Counted from the stretch's first letter, positions 32,402 through 41,479 are shown. The stretch is DNA of 64,000 bases from Candidatus Gastranaerophilales bacterium (GCA_944323615.1 CALUTG010000003.1:19862-83861); one strand, 5' to 3'. Numbers and translations: made by a program. Notes: generated from the letters alone by a model not told the origin.

Positions 32402-33906
32402 TAGATTATGTAGAAAAATCTTTAAACAGAAAGCTTAATGAGTTTGAAAAATCTCTTTTTAGCGCTACATACTCGGAACACTGCGGATACCTTCATTCAA
32501 AAAAGCTTCTTTCAAAACTTTATAGAAAAGGGGCAATTTATTATAAAGAAAATGCCGGAGGGTTCAGAATAGGAAAGCATGCCATACTGTTTAAGATGGA
32601 ATCCCATAACCATCCTTGTGCAGTTGAACCCTTTAACGGTGCTGCAACAGGAATCGGAGGAATTATAAGGGATGTTCTTGCGATGAATGCCGAGCCGATT
32701 GCTTTATGCAATTCTTTAAAATTCGGAGATAATGAAAGGGTTAAAAATGGAGTAGTCGAAGGGATTTCTTTTTACGGAAACTGTATTGGAGTGCCTACAG
32801 TTTCTACGGAAGTTCTTTATGATAAATCCTATACATTTAACCCTTTGGTTAATGTTACGGCAATAGGATTAGCAAAGTACGACGATATAGTAACATCTTC
32901 ATGCGCAAAACCAGGTCAGAAACTTCTTCTTGCGGGTTCTGCGACAATGAAAGACGGACTCGGCGGAGCGGCTTTTGCTTCTAAGACATTGAAAAACCGG
33001 AAAGAAGATAAACTATCTATCCAGATTGCGAATCCTTTTATGAAAAAGAAGCTTATTGAAGCCACGCTTGAGATTTTTAGAAGGAAACTTGTGTTATGTG
33101 CTCAGGATTGCGGGGCAGCGGGAATTCTTTCATCCACAAGCGAAGCCGCGTTTAAAAGCGGACTCGGTGTGAAGCTGGAGCTTGAAAGAGTGCATACTGC
33201 GGATTCTTCAATAACTCCTGAAGAGATTATGCTCTCGGAAACTCAGGAAAGAATGCTTTTTGTAATTGATGAAGATAATATTACGGAGGCGGCAAAAATC
33301 CTTGATAAATACAGAATAGAGTATTCTCTGATCGGGGAGGTAATTCCGCAAAAAGTTTATGAAGTCTTTTATCAGGGAAAACTTATCGGGTCAATCCCGA
33401 CAGAAATTCTTGTGACTCCTCCGGAAGTAAAACTGGATTTTTCAGGTGATTTGAGTGATTTTACGGGAGAAAAAATTAAAGATATAAATTCCAAAGATAT
33501 CTTTGAGCAGTACGATTCAACAGTCGGCGCAAGAACAATGCTTGAACCGTATGAAAATCCAGCTTACAACGAGTTATTGATAAGAGAGGAAAATACTTCG
33601 ATTTGTATTTATACATTATCTGCCATAAATGGAGGTACGTATGAAACTTTACGTGATGGAGTAAACTATATAAGCCAAAGGGGTTATATTCCGATGGGGA
33701 TTACAAATTGCCTTAATTTCCCTAATCCTGAACATGCACCCGTGATGCTTCAGTTTAAAAAAACAATTGACGATATGAATAAGGCATGTGAAGAATTTAA
33801 ATTTCCTGTCTGTTCGGGAAATGTATCTTTTTATAACGAAGCGGAGAATTACAAAATTAAACCGTCAGCCTCTTTTACCCTTATTGGAATAAAAAATAAA
33901 ATCTAA
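32398..33906 (+). CDS. purL: PurL-like protein, shorter than normal
   Basis: 502 residues compared with about 720-760 for small-type PurL (phosphoribosylformylglycinamidine synthase II, purine synthesis). Visible are the catalytic SEHCGY, the ATP-site ESHNHP with PFNGAATGIGGIIRD, the first synthase fold and the inhibitory half of the second (FPVCSGNVSFYNE, PSASFTLIGI). The protein ends there, so the last ~200 residues (second AIRS C-terminal domain) are absent. The stop is clean and a promoter for the next gene follows, so recent frame damage is not evident. The missing part may be encoded elsewhere or lost. Confidence 0.75.
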   Translation: MIDYVEKSLNRKLNEFEKSLFSATYSEHCGYLHSKKLLSKLYRKGAIYYKENAGGFRIGKHAILFKMESHNHPCAVEPFNGAATGIGGIIRDVLAMNAEPIALCNSLKFGDNERVKNGVVEGISFYGNCIGVPTVSTEVLYDKSYTFNPLVNVTAIGLAKYDDIVTSSCAKPGQKLLLAGSATMKDGLGGAAFASKTLKNRKEDKLSIQIANPFMKKKLIEATLEIFRRKLVLCAQDCGAAGILSSTSEAAFKSGLGVKLELERVHTADSSITPEEIMLSETQERMLFVIDEDNITEAAKILDKYRIEYSLIGEVIPQKVYEVFYQGKLIGSIPTEILVTPPEVKLDFSGDLSDFTGEKIKDINSKDIFEQYDSTVGARTMLEPYENPAYNELLIREENTSICIYTLSAINGGTYETLRDGVNYISQRGYIPMGITNCLNFPNPEHAPVMLQFKKTIDDMNKACEEFKFPVCSGNVSFYNEAENYKIKPSASFTLIGIKNKI

Positions 33907-33934
33907 AAAAATTCAAAATTCCCCAACAAACTTA

Positions 33935-33963
33935 TTGCAAAAAAAATTTGAATGTGATAAAAT
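33935..33963 (+). promoter_or_regulatory. Promoter for the 72-residue protein gene
   Basis: TTGCAA (33935-33940), 17-base spacer ending TGTGA, then TAAAAT (33958-33963). It is followed by an AAAGGGGTGA ribosome site and the ATG at 33985. Confidence 0.55.
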
Positions 33964-33984
33964 TTTCACAAGAAAGGGGTGACT

Positions 33985-34203
33985 ATGCTAGTTTCTGCAA
34001 TATCTGCTAACAGAGTTCAAGCAGTTAATTTAAACACTAAAGGTTCGGATAACGTTAGCGATACTGCATTTAATTTTTCAAATGCCTCTTTCAAGAAAGC
34101 ATCTTTAAAAGATAACACTCAGGTGGTGTTTGATTCTATTAACCAGTGGAAACACTTCTGCGAGCAGAAAGTTGTCGGTGAAAAGCTTAACGTTTTAGCA
34201 TAG
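33985..34203 (+). CDS. Small soluble protein with N-terminal Ser-Phe-Lys motif, unknown
   Basis: 72 residues from ATG 33985, which has AAAGGGGTGA upstream; a GTG six bases earlier lies inside that site. The sequence (SDTAFNFSNASFKKASLKD) contains a short Ser-Phe-Lys patch like the one at the N-terminus of the 5'-nucleotidase-like protein at 47307. No signal peptide or membrane span. Own promoter and strong ribosome site suggest good expression. Function unknown. Confidence 0.65.
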   Translation: MLVSAISANRVQAVNLNTKGSDNVSDTAFNFSNASFKKASLKDNTQVVFDSINQWKHFCEQKVVGEKLNVLA

Positions 34204-34211
34204 TTTTTATT

Positions 34212-35066
34212 ATGGAGAGAGTTTGTTTAATACTTGGCTTTTTTGACGGTGTTCATAAAGGGCATAAAGCTGTTATTGATTCTGCCGTTAATTATGCAAA
34301 AGAAAACAATTCTCAAGCGGTTTTGATAACTTTTAAAAACTCTCCGGCTGAGTATTTTAAAGGCTGCGGTGAATATATTTATCCCAGAGAACTTTCGTAT
34401 GAGATTATACGCGGGCTAGGGGTAAATTCTATTGTAGAAAAGGATTTTTCTGCTCTTGTAAATATATCAGCAGAAAATTACCTTGAAAAACTGCTGGAAG
34501 ATTATAGACCGCTCTCAATTTCTACAGGATTTAATCATACTTTCGGTCACAACAGAGCCGGAAACGCGGAATTTTTGGAGAAAAAACAGGATGAATACGG
34601 ATATAAGTATTTTTGCGCTCCGGCATGTTCTATAGATGACGAAATTGTTTCATCTACTTTGATAAAAAAATATATTAAAGCGGGGTTCCTTGATAAAGTT
34701 AATAATATGCTGACAGAGCCTTATACTATTAAATCGGAAGTCGTACACGGAAAAGAGCTTGGCAGAAAGCTGGGATTCCCTACGGCTAATATGGTTTATC
34801 CGTCAAATTGTGTTAGATTCCCTTACGGGGTGTATGTTGCAGAGACTCCATACGGAAGAGGCGTTCTGAACTGGGGTGTAAAACCGACCGTGGACGGAAA
34901 ATCGGAGTTGCTGGAAGTCCATATTCCGGGATTTAACCGTGATATTTACGGCGAGAGATTAAAAATACAAGTTTTAAGAAAAATACGTGATGAAATGAAG
35001 TTCGATTCTCTTGAAGAGTTAAAATCACAAATAGCAAAGGATACGGAAGAATGCTTAAAGTCGTAA
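34212..35066 (+). CDS. ribF: Bifunctional riboflavin kinase / FAD synthetase
   Basis: 284 residues, slightly shorter than the usual ~310. The N-terminal nucleotidyltransferase shows LGFFDGVHKGHKAVI and later STGFNHTFGHNRAGN. The C-terminal kinase shows VVHGKELGRKLGFPTANM and YGVYVAETPYGRGVLNWGVK. It makes FMN and FAD from riboflavin in the cytoplasm. It overlaps the next gene by 16 bases. Confidence 0.93.
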   Translation: MERVCLILGFFDGVHKGHKAVIDSAVNYAKENNSQAVLITFKNSPAEYFKGCGEYIYPRELSYEIIRGLGVNSIVEKDFSALVNISAENYLEKLLEDYRPLSISTGFNHTFGHNRAGNAEFLEKKQDEYGYKYFCAPACSIDDEIVSSTLIKKYIKAGFLDKVNNMLTEPYTIKSEVVHGKELGRKLGFPTANMVYPSNCVRFPYGVYVAETPYGRGVLNWGVKPTVDGKSELLEVHIPGFNRDIYGERLKIQVLRKIRDEMKFDSLEELKSQIAKDTEECLKS

Positions 35067-36010
35067 TTATAGGCTACGGGGAAATGTTCACAAACCTGAT
35101 TGCGGCGGCATTGGATGCCGAGTGTAAAATTGCCGGTGTATTAAGGGGCGAAACTGTCAAGTATAAACCTTTTGTCAGAAAGGTAAAAGACGTAATATGT
35201 CCTTCTCTGGAATACAGCTATATTAAGAGTTATAACCTTCCGGAGCTGTATACGTATAAAGGTGTAAACAGCGAAGAGTTTAAAAAAGAGATGCTCCGGC
35301 TTAATCCGGATATAATTCTTGTAGGTTCCTGGGGCGAGAAGATAAAAAAAGAGATTTATGATATGCCGAAAATTGCGGCAATAAATGCGCATCCATCTCT
35401 GCTTCCAAAATACAGAGGTCCGAATCCTTATTTCTGGGTCATAAAGAATCAGGAACAAGTTACGGGAGTTACATTCCACCTTATTGACAGCGGATATGAT
35501 ACGGGGGCAATCTTAGCTCAGGAAGAAGTGAAAATTTATTCGTCCGATACAGGAGAAAGCTTGAAAAAGAGAATAGTTCTGACAGCAAGGGGGGTATGCT
35601 GCGAGCTTCTGAAAGCCTTGAGTGAGGATATTATTATACCGCTTCAGCAGAGAGAGGACAGGGCAAGTTATTATTCCCAGCCGGAGGGGCTTGAACTGGA
35701 TTTCAGCAAATCTGCCGAGGAAAATGATGCCATAATAAGAGCGATTCATCCGTGGGACAGAGCTTATTTCTTTCATAAAACGATCCCTCTTGCCCCAAAG
35801 GCGGGTAGCACATTTATTGAAGAAAACACTACCTCTTATACAGAGGGCGGAACTGTTACGGAAGTTGATTCCAAAACCAGAACAATTTCGGTACTTTGCG
35901 GTAACAATAAGGTTCTAAAGATGACCAATATTGATTTATACAATACTCCCGACCGCCCGTTTACAAAAAATTATATAGAACTTGAGATTAAGCAGGGAGA
36001 GAAGATTTAA
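35051..36010 (+). CDS. Formyltransferase family protein (Fmt-like)
   Basis: 319 residues. The formyl-folate domain has INAHPSLLPKYRGPNPYFW (Asn and His of the N-x-H catalytic pair) and LIDSGYDTGAIL (catalytic Asp). A C-terminal OB-like domain (GGTVTEVDSKTRTISVLCGN) follows. This fits methionyl-tRNA formyltransferase or a sugar N-formyltransferase of the ArnA type; the N-terminal GYGEMFTNLIAAAL lacks the usual Fmt start. It converges on aroB with a 4-base overlap of ends. Confidence 0.82.
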   Translation: MLKVVIIGYGEMFTNLIAAALDAECKIAGVLRGETVKYKPFVRKVKDVICPSLEYSYIKSYNLPELYTYKGVNSEEFKKEMLRLNPDIILVGSWGEKIKKEIYDMPKIAAINAHPSLLPKYRGPNPYFWVIKNQEQVTGVTFHLIDSGYDTGAILAQEEVKIYSSDTGESLKKRIVLTARGVCCELLKALSEDIIIPLQQREDRASYYSQPEGLELDFSKSAEENDAIIRAIHPWDRAYFFHKTIPLAPKAGSTFIEENTTSYTEGGTVTEVDSKTRTISVLCGNNKVLKMTNIDLYNTPDRPFTKNYIELEIKQGEKI

Positions 36011-37077
36011 AACATCTTAAATACGTCATCTTCTGTCAGTTTAACTTCTTTTACCCGCTTTTTATCGCAAGGAACAATAAACGTAATTTTTCCGTCAGCA
36101 GCTTTTTTATCCCGTCTCATAATAGAGATTAAATCTTCAGGCGTGTATTTAAAACTTTCTTCTTTAAATCCGTATTTGGTTAAGAGTTCGTGCGAGAGCC
36201 GGAAATATGAGTATGATATCATTTCCTGATTATATGCCCATTTGAGCACAAAGAAAATTCCCTGAACAACGGCTTCTCCGTGGGTATATTTTTTGTATTT
36301 TGAAATGGTTTCAAGTGCGTGTGCCAAAGTATGCCCGAGATTCAGAATCTTTCTTAACCCGGCTTCTTTTTCATCTTGAGTTACTACAGAAATTTTCAAA
36401 TTCAGACAGTATTCAATAACCCTCATAATCGTTAAAGGTTCTTTATCAAAAACTTTTTCACAGCCGAGTGTAAGGTATTCAAATAAAAATAAAGAATGCT
36501 TATACTGACAGTTGTCTTCAATAAAGGCATATTTTAAAATTTCACCCAACCCTGACTGGAATTGGTTTTTATCCAGAGTATTGAGGAAATTTATATTAAT
36601 AAAAACGGCTTTTGGCTGGTAAAAAGTTCCTATTAGATTTTTTGCATTTCTTAAATCAATGGCGGTTTTTCCTCCCACGGAAGAGTCTACCATTGAAAGC
36701 AAAGTTGTAGGAATCTGGATGTAATCAATTCCTCTCATATACGTTGATGCAGCAAAGCCGGTAATATCACCTACTACACCTCCGCCGAGAGCAATAAGAG
36801 CATCTTTTCTTGTAAGACCTATATTTTCCGCTTTTTCAATAATTTTAATATAATTTTTAAAGTTTTTTTCTTTTTCACCGTCATTTAGAATTAGAACATT
36901 TTCATTTTCAAGTTCTAATTCTTCGGCATAAAGTTTATAAACCTTTTTTGATACAACAAAAAGTCTTTTCTGACCTTTTGTTTCGGAATCTATTAATTCT
37001 TTCAGGACGGAAAATTTTTCGTCTGAAATAGTAATATTGTATTCTTTATTTAGTTGGACTTTGAGTATTTGTCTCAT
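36007..37077 (-). CDS. aroB: 3-dehydroquinate synthase
   Basis: 356 residues. NAD-site and active-site motifs ALGGGVVGDITGFAASTYMRG, QIPTTLLSMVDSSVGGKTAI and the metal site in LNLGHTLAHALE are clear. It makes 3-dehydroquinate, step two of the shikimate pathway. It overlaps aroK by 32 bases and follows aroC-aroK leftward, forming an aromatic amino acid operon. Confidence 0.96.
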   Translation of the reverse strand: MRQILKVQLNKEYNITISDEKFSVLKELIDSETKGQKRLFVVSKKVYKLYAEELELENENVLILNDGEKEKNFKNYIKIIEKAENIGLTRKDALIALGGGVVGDITGFAASTYMRGIDYIQIPTTLLSMVDSSVGGKTAIDLRNAKNLIGTFYQPKAVFININFLNTLDKNQFQSGLGEILKYAFIEDNCQYKHSLFLFEYLTLGCEKVFDKEPLTIMRVIEYCLNLKISVVTQDEKEAGLRKILNLGHTLAHALETISKYKKYTHGEAVVQGIFFVLKWAYNQEMISYSYFRLSHELLTKYGFKEESFKYTPEDLISIMRRDKKAADGKITFIVPCDKKRVKEVKLTEDDVFKMF

Positions 37078-37579
37078 TAATACTTCCTAAAATAAATTTT
37101 ACCGTATCTTCTTCGCTCAAACAACTTGTATCTACAATAAAATGAGCCTTTTGATAGTTTTCTTCACGTTTTTTAAGAAGATTATCCAGTACCTTCCGCG
37201 GATTATCCGTCTGCAGGAGCGGGCGTGTGGAATCTTGTGATATTCTATAATATAATACATCAAGGTCAGATTTCAAATAAAAAACACATCCAAAATTCAG
37301 AAGTGTACTTCTGTTGTCAGGATTCTCAAATGCTCCGCCGCCGATAGATATAATCTTATTTTTTCCGTTGCAAACAAGTTTTATTGTATCGTATTCAAGT
37401 TTTCTGAAATAATCTTCCGAATATTTTGCAAAAATTTCATAAATTTTTAAGCCGGAAGTTTTTTCAATAACAGCATCCGTATCGATTAAGGTATACTCGG
37501 GCAGTTTTTGTGAAAGCAATTCGCCTATGGTTGTTTTTCCACTGGCAGGCATTCCTACAAGAACGATATTAGGATTCAT
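37046..37579 (-). CDS. aroK: Shikimate kinase
   Basis: 177 residues. Walker A GMPASGKTTIGELL (about 8-21), the DTDAVIEK shikimate-binding motif, SIGGGAFENPDNR and the RPLLQTDNPRKVL lid segment identify it. It phosphorylates shikimate using ATP. It overlaps aroC by 11 bases and aroB by 32, so the three genes are co-translated. Confidence 0.95.
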   Translation of the reverse strand: MNPNIVLVGMPASGKTTIGELLSQKLPEYTLIDTDAVIEKTSGLKIYEIFAKYSEDYFRKLEYDTIKLVCNGKNKIISIGGGAFENPDNRSTLLNFGCVFYLKSDLDVLYYRISQDSTRPLLQTDNPRKVLDNLLKKREENYQKAHFIVDTSCLSEEDTVKFILGSINETNTQSPTK

Positions 37580-38738
37580 AATGTGCTTTCATCTCCACAT
37601 AATTATCTCCGCCAAGTTTAGCGAGGAGTTCATCAACAAGAATTATTGCCACTCTTGCTTCCGCAACAACGGAACACGCAGGAACCGCACAAACATCCGA
37701 GCGTTCAAAATGAGCACTTGCAGGCTGCATGTCTTTTAAATCAACAGTTGCAAGAGATTTTCTCATTGTAGGGATCGGCTTCATAGTTCCTTTAACTATA
37801 AGGGTTTCTCCGTTTGTCATACCGCCTTCAATGCCGCCTGCGTTATTGGTTTTGCGGTAAATTTCTTTATTTTTTACAAAGATTTCATCATGCATTCTTG
37901 AGCCGGGTAAAGATGCAGCCTCAACTCCTGCACCGATTTCAACGGCCTTAACTCCGGGAATACTCATTACAGCCTGCGCCAGCCTGCCGTCAAGGGTCAT
38001 ATCCCAGTGCACGTAAGAACCAAGTCCTACAGGTAAGTTGCCAAATATTACTTCAAACTTTCCGCCCAAAGTATCTCCAGCCTGAGCTGCTTCATCAATA
38101 GCGTTTCGCATTCTGTCTGCTGTTAAGTCATCAGCGCATCTGACATCGGATTTTTCTGCTTTTTCCTTAATGAGGGTATAAGTTTTAGGATAAAAATCCA
38201 GTTTTACTCTTCCTATTTGAACAACATGGGAAAATCCCATAATGCCGAAAGCTTTTAATATCTGTTTTGCAATTGAGCCGACGGCAACTTCTATAGCGGT
38301 TTTTCTTGCGCTGGAGCGCTCCAGAACATCTCTTAAATCTGAAAGATTATACTTAACTGAGCCGGCATAATCTGCGTGTCCAGGACGGACTTTAGTAAAA
38401 GATTTTTCTTCAATTTTTCTGAGCATATCTTCCGTTGGGTATTCATAACCTTCAACAGACATGACATCCTGCCAGTTTATATAGTCATTGTTTTTTATTT
38501 CCAGACAAATAGGTGCTCCGGTCGTTTTCCCGAAGCGGATTCCTGATTTAATTTCAACGGTATCTTTTTCAATCTGCATTCTGCCGCCTCTTCCGTAACC
38601 GACCTGACGGCGCGCAAGATCTTCATTTATAATATCAGCTTTAATTCTTATTCCGGCAGGAACTCCTTCTATAATGGCATTTAAACATTTGCCATGACTC
38701 TCCCCGGAAGTTAAAAATCTAAATCTTTTCATTGCCAT
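37569..38738 (-). CDS. aroC: Chorismate synthase
   Basis: 389 residues. Signatures FLTSGESHGKCLNAIIEGVP, the RRQVGYGRGGRM loop, RPGHADYAGSVKY, and NNAGGIEGGMTNGE are all present. It forms chorismate using reduced FMN, which RibF nearby supplies. Translation starts at 38738 or at a second ATG two codons on; no ribosome site is visible, and the promoter's -10 box ends six bases before the first ATG, so the mRNA may be leaderless. Confidence 0.96.
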   Translation of the reverse strand: MAMKRFRFLTSGESHGKCLNAIIEGVPAGIRIKADIINEDLARRQVGYGRGGRMQIEKDTVEIKSGIRFGKTTGAPICLEIKNNDYINWQDVMSVEGYEYPTEDMLRKIEEKSFTKVRPGHADYAGSVKYNLSDLRDVLERSSARKTAIEVAVGSIAKQILKAFGIMGFSHVVQIGRVKLDFYPKTYTLIKEKAEKSDVRCADDLTADRMRNAIDEAAQAGDTLGGKFEVIFGNLPVGLGSYVHWDMTLDGRLAQAVMSIPGVKAVEIGAGVEAASLPGSRMHDEIFVKNKEIYRKTNNAGGIEGGMTNGETLIVKGTMKPIPTMRKSLATVDLKDMQPASAHFERSDVCAVPACSVVAEARVAIILVDELLAKLGGDNYVEMKAHYES

Positions 38739-38744
38739 AACAGT

Positions 38745-38773
38745 ATTATATAAAATAAAAAGTTTTTATACAA
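38745..38773 (-). promoter_or_regulatory. Promoter of aroC-aroK-aroB
   Basis: On the minus strand TTGTAT (38773-38768), 17-base spacer, TATAAT (38750-38745). The predicted RNA start falls at or next to the ATG at 38738. The -35 box touches the end of the strong hairpin at 38772-38806. Confidence 0.6.
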
Positions 38774-38806
38774 CAAGGGCGCCGGCTATCAGCCGGCGCC
38801 CTTGTT
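38772..38806. terminator. Perfect 16-bp hairpin terminator
   Basis: AACAAGGGCGCCGGCT (38772-38787) pairs with its exact complement at 38791-38806 around a 3-base loop. It separates the ispG/small secreted gene unit from aroCKB. Confidence 0.8.
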
Positions 38807-38814
38807 TAAATTTA

Positions 38815-39138
38815 TTAAAGATCTGTTATTGATGGATTTGGATCTACATCATGGTGGATTCTGTCATACTCATCAACAGCAGGATCAATGTACGCATAAA
38901 ACTTTCTGCAAAGTTTTACAAACTTGTTTTGATTTTTTTCATACAAAGGTTCTATAGGCTTACCATTCATCCTGTTTTTCAAAATAAAAACGTCTTCAGC
39001 TGTTAGTTGTGAATAACCGCTGTTTATTAAGAGTTCCGGATCAGTTGTTTGTTCAGGAGTAACTGCAGCTATAGCTGAACCAGATAAAAAGGCAACGATT
39101 GCCAAACTAAATAATAAATTTCTTCTCATAGCACCCAT
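38815..39138 (-). CDS. Small secreted protein, unknown
   Basis: 107 residues (104 if the ATG at the fourth codon is used). Signal peptide MRRNLLFSLAIVAFLSGSAIA is followed by AVTPEQTTDPE, predicting cleavage after AIA. The mature part is about 80 residues, acidic at the end (DEYDRIHHDVDPNPS), with one cysteine. It starts 11 bases after ispG. No family recognised; periplasmic or envelope location is likely. Confidence 0.7.
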   Translation of the reverse strand: MGAMRRNLLFSLAIVAFLSGSAIAAVTPEQTTDPELLINSGYSQLTAEDVFILKNRMNGKPIEPLYEKNQNKFVKLCRKFYAYIDPAVDEYDRIHHDVDPNPSITDL

Positions 39139-39149
39139 TCTTATTTAAC

Positions 39150-40214
39150 TTAATTAACTTTACTATATGATTCCATTATAATCTTTTCTAAATAATTAAT
39201 CAAGTCCGTCTCTGGAACTCTTGCAATGATTTCACCTTTTTTAAAAATATAACCTTCTCCAATAGCTCCTGCAATTCCGAAATCAGCATGCTTAGCTTCT
39301 CCCGGACCGTTAACAGGGCAGCCCATGACGGCTATGGTTATAGGTAAATTCAGGTTCTTGAATTTTGCTTCCACCTTTTTAGCAAGTCCTATTAAATCAA
39401 TTTGGGTTCTTCCGCAGGTTGGACAAGAGATAAAGTTGATTCCTTTTTTTCTGAGGTTTAGTGCTTTTAATATACCAAACCCAGCTTCTACTTCTTCAAC
39501 CGGATTCTCCGTAAGAGAAACTCTTATTGTATCTCCTATTCCTTCGCTTAAAAGAGTTCCTAAACCAACAGATGATTTAATCAAGCCGGATTTTAGGGTT
39601 CCGGCTTCGGTTACGCCTAAATGGAGCGGATAATCTATCATTGTTGAAATTTTTCTGTATGCTTCAATCGTAGTCGGTACATCAGAAGACTTTAAAGACA
39701 GTTTAATATCATAGAAGTTTAAATCTTCAAGAATCTCAATATGCCGCATTGCACTTTTAATCATTTTATCTTCAAGCGGAATATCAAGGGATGCAAATTC
39801 TTTTTCAAGAGAGCCGGCATTAATACCTATCCTTATCGGAATATTATGAGCTTTAGCCTCTTCGACTACTTTTTGAGTATGCTCTTTTTTGCCGATATTA
39901 CCCGGATTAATTCTCAGCGCATGTATACCGTTTTCTATACACTGTATTGCAAGTCTGTAGTCAAAATGAATATCTGCAACTAACGGAACTTGAGATTTTT
40001 TTACAATATCTTTTATTGCAGAAGCCGCATCCTTATTAAGGACTGCCAGTCTTACTATTTCACATCCGGCTGAAGCCAGTTCATTAATTTGGTTTAGAGT
40101 AGCTTCAACATCTCTTGTGTCTGTGTTACACATGGATTGAACGCTGATTGGAGCATCTCCGCCAATTTTTACATTACCTATAGAAATTTGTTTAGATTTT
40201 CTTCTGTTTATCAT
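39150..40214 (-). CDS. ispG: 4-hydroxy-3-methylbut-2-enyl diphosphate synthase
   Basis: 354 residues. The TIM barrel part has QSMCNTDTRDVEATLNQINE and LRINPGNIG. The 4Fe-4S domain shows ISCPTCGRTQ and MGCPVNGPGEA, giving the three cluster cysteines and the conserved Glu. It acts in the MEP isoprenoid pathway, the step before IspH, also in this window. A TACAAT box lies six bases before the ATG, as with aroC. Confidence 0.96.
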   Translation of the reverse strand: MINRRKSKQISIGNVKIGGDAPISVQSMCNTDTRDVEATLNQINELASAGCEIVRLAVLNKDAASAIKDIVKKSQVPLVADIHFDYRLAIQCIENGIHALRINPGNIGKKEHTQKVVEEAKAHNIPIRIGINAGSLEKEFASLDIPLEDKMIKSAMRHIEILEDLNFYDIKLSLKSSDVPTTIEAYRKISTMIDYPLHLGVTEAGTLKSGLIKSSVGLGTLLSEGIGDTIRVSLTENPVEEVEAGFGILKALNLRKKGINFISCPTCGRTQIDLIGLAKKVEAKFKNLNLPITIAVMGCPVNGPGEAKHADFGIAGAIGEGYIFKKGEIIARVPETDLINYLEKIIMESYSKVN

Positions 40215-40255
40215 AAAATTATTGTACTACTAAAAAGTTTATTAAGGAGAAAAAT

Positions 40256-40999
40256 ATGAAAATTGCGGTAATTTCTGATATTCACGGTAATATGGATGCT
40301 CTTGAAGCTGTAATGAAGGATATTCAATCCAAAAACTGCGAGAAAATTTTTGTGCTCGGAGATTACGCAATGGCAGGACCTGAGCCGTATGCGGTTATAG
40401 ATTATTTTGCAAAGCATCAGTTTGATTCGGAATATAAGATGATTCAAGGGAACACTGATGCCATGTTGGCAAATTACACTGATGATGAATACGAATATTT
40501 AAAGAAAAAATCTCCGGTCATGGCTGAAGCATTGAAACATGATTTTTTTGGTATAAACTACATTCAAAGAAGCTTTTTACAGAGTTTACCTATTCAGCTT
40601 GAAGTAGATGAAGAAGGCGTGAAAATTCTTCTTGTACATGGATCTCCAAGAAAAAATAATGAAGATATCCTTCCGGATACTCCGATAGAAGAAGTAGAAA
40701 AGATGCTTGCGAACGTGGATGCAGATGTCGTTCTTTGCGGTCATACTCATATTCCTTGCGGTTTTCAGACAAGGAACAAAAAAACTGTCGTAAATGCCGG
40801 CAGTGTAGGCAGACCGTTTACCCCTGATCCAAAATCCTGTTATCTTATTATGGATATTGAACACGGCAGATATGCATTTGAACACCGTTTTGTAGCTTAT
40901 AATAAAGAACGTGCCGCACAAAAACTTAGAGACAGAGGATTTGAGGGCGCGGATAAAATCGCAGCTATGCTTTTAAATCCTGAAGTAAGGCATTTTTGA
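40256..40999 (+). CDS. Metallophosphoesterase (YfcE/MJ0936-like)
   Basis: 247 residues. Motifs of the calcineurin-like fold are visible: ISDIHGNMDALEAV, LGDYAMAGPEP, IQGNTDAML (GNxD), LLVHGSPR and VLCGHTHIPC. These bind two metals for cleavage of phosphodiesters. NAGSVGRPFT is typical of the small YfcE-type cytosolic enzymes. An AAGGAG site precedes the ATG. Substrate unknown. A terminator follows at 41027-41083. Confidence 0.9.
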   Translation: MKIAVISDIHGNMDALEAVMKDIQSKNCEKIFVLGDYAMAGPEPYAVIDYFAKHQFDSEYKMIQGNTDAMLANYTDDEYEYLKKKSPVMAEALKHDFFGINYIQRSFLQSLPIQLEVDEEGVKILLVHGSPRKNNEDILPDTPIEEVEKMLANVDADVVLCGHTHIPCGFQTRNKKTVVNAGSVGRPFTPDPKSCYLIMDIEHGRYAFEHRFVAYNKERAAQKLRDRGFEGADKIAAMLLNPEVRHF

Positions 41000-41026
41000 G
41001 AAATACGGAATTTTGATTAAGCTTAT

Positions 41027-41083
41027 AAAGCAAAAAAAAGGGTAAGAAATATAGGAAAACTTACCCTTACAATTTGCTTTTTT
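41027..41083 (+). terminator. Hairpin terminator
   Basis: AAGGGTAAG (41038-41046) pairs with CTTACCCTT (41060-41068). An outer AAGCAAA/TTTGCTT pair extends the stem and TTTTTT follows. Ends the phosphoesterase transcript. Confidence 0.75.
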
Positions 41084-41128
41084 AATGCGCTATTATAAAT
41101 TTTGAGAGCTTTTATATTAGTAAATTGT

Positions 41129-41193
41129 CGTGCTATTTGCCTGTTACATAACAGGAATTATACCATTAAAATCTAACTATGGCAAATAGCACG
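41129..41193 (+). promoter_or_regulatory. Promoter and nested operators of the XRE regulator gene
   Basis: TTGCCT (41137-41142), 16 bases, TATACC (41159-41164) gives a promoter. A perfect palindrome CCTGTTA-CA-TAACAGG (41140-41155) fills the spacer. A second, 13-bp perfect inverted repeat has one arm at 41129-41141 and the other at 41181-41193, inside the first codons of the gene. Both are good candidate sites for autorepression. Confidence 0.6.
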
Positions 41194-41391
41194 ATTGAAC
41201 TGGTGAAATTTAATATTAAAAAGTATCGTACGGCAAAGAATCTTACTCAGGATAAATTGAGTGAGCTCACAGGTATATCGTCCGATTATTTGTCGGAAAT
41301 TGAACGCGGCAAGCGGGTGCCAAGTCTTAAAAGATTAATTATGATTGCTGATGCATTGCAGATTCCGGCTTATAAATTTTTAATGAAATAG
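41179..41391 (+). CDS. XRE-family helix-turn-helix regulator
   Basis: 70 residues, a single HTH domain (KYRTAKNLTQDKLSELTGIS, then DYLSEIERGKRVPSLKRLIM). No further domain. The gene's own start region is half of a perfect 13-bp inverted repeat, and a palindrome lies between its -35 and -10 boxes, so it probably represses itself. It stands alone before ispH. Other targets unknown. Confidence 0.85.
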   Translation: MANSTIELVKFNIKKYRTAKNLTQDKLSELTGISSDYLSEIERGKRVPSLKRLIMIADALQIPAYKFLMK

Positions 41392-41479
41392 ATTTTTCTT
41401 TACTTTTTTTCGTGTTTCCTATTTAATATTCTTACGGAGGGAAATCCTCTAGTCCACTTAAGAAAGTGATTTAGAATTT

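Noticed and set aside
33901..33984. Frameshifted continuation of purL
   Set aside because: No reading frame after the stop resembles the missing domain; the interval holds a promoter and ribosome site for the next gene.
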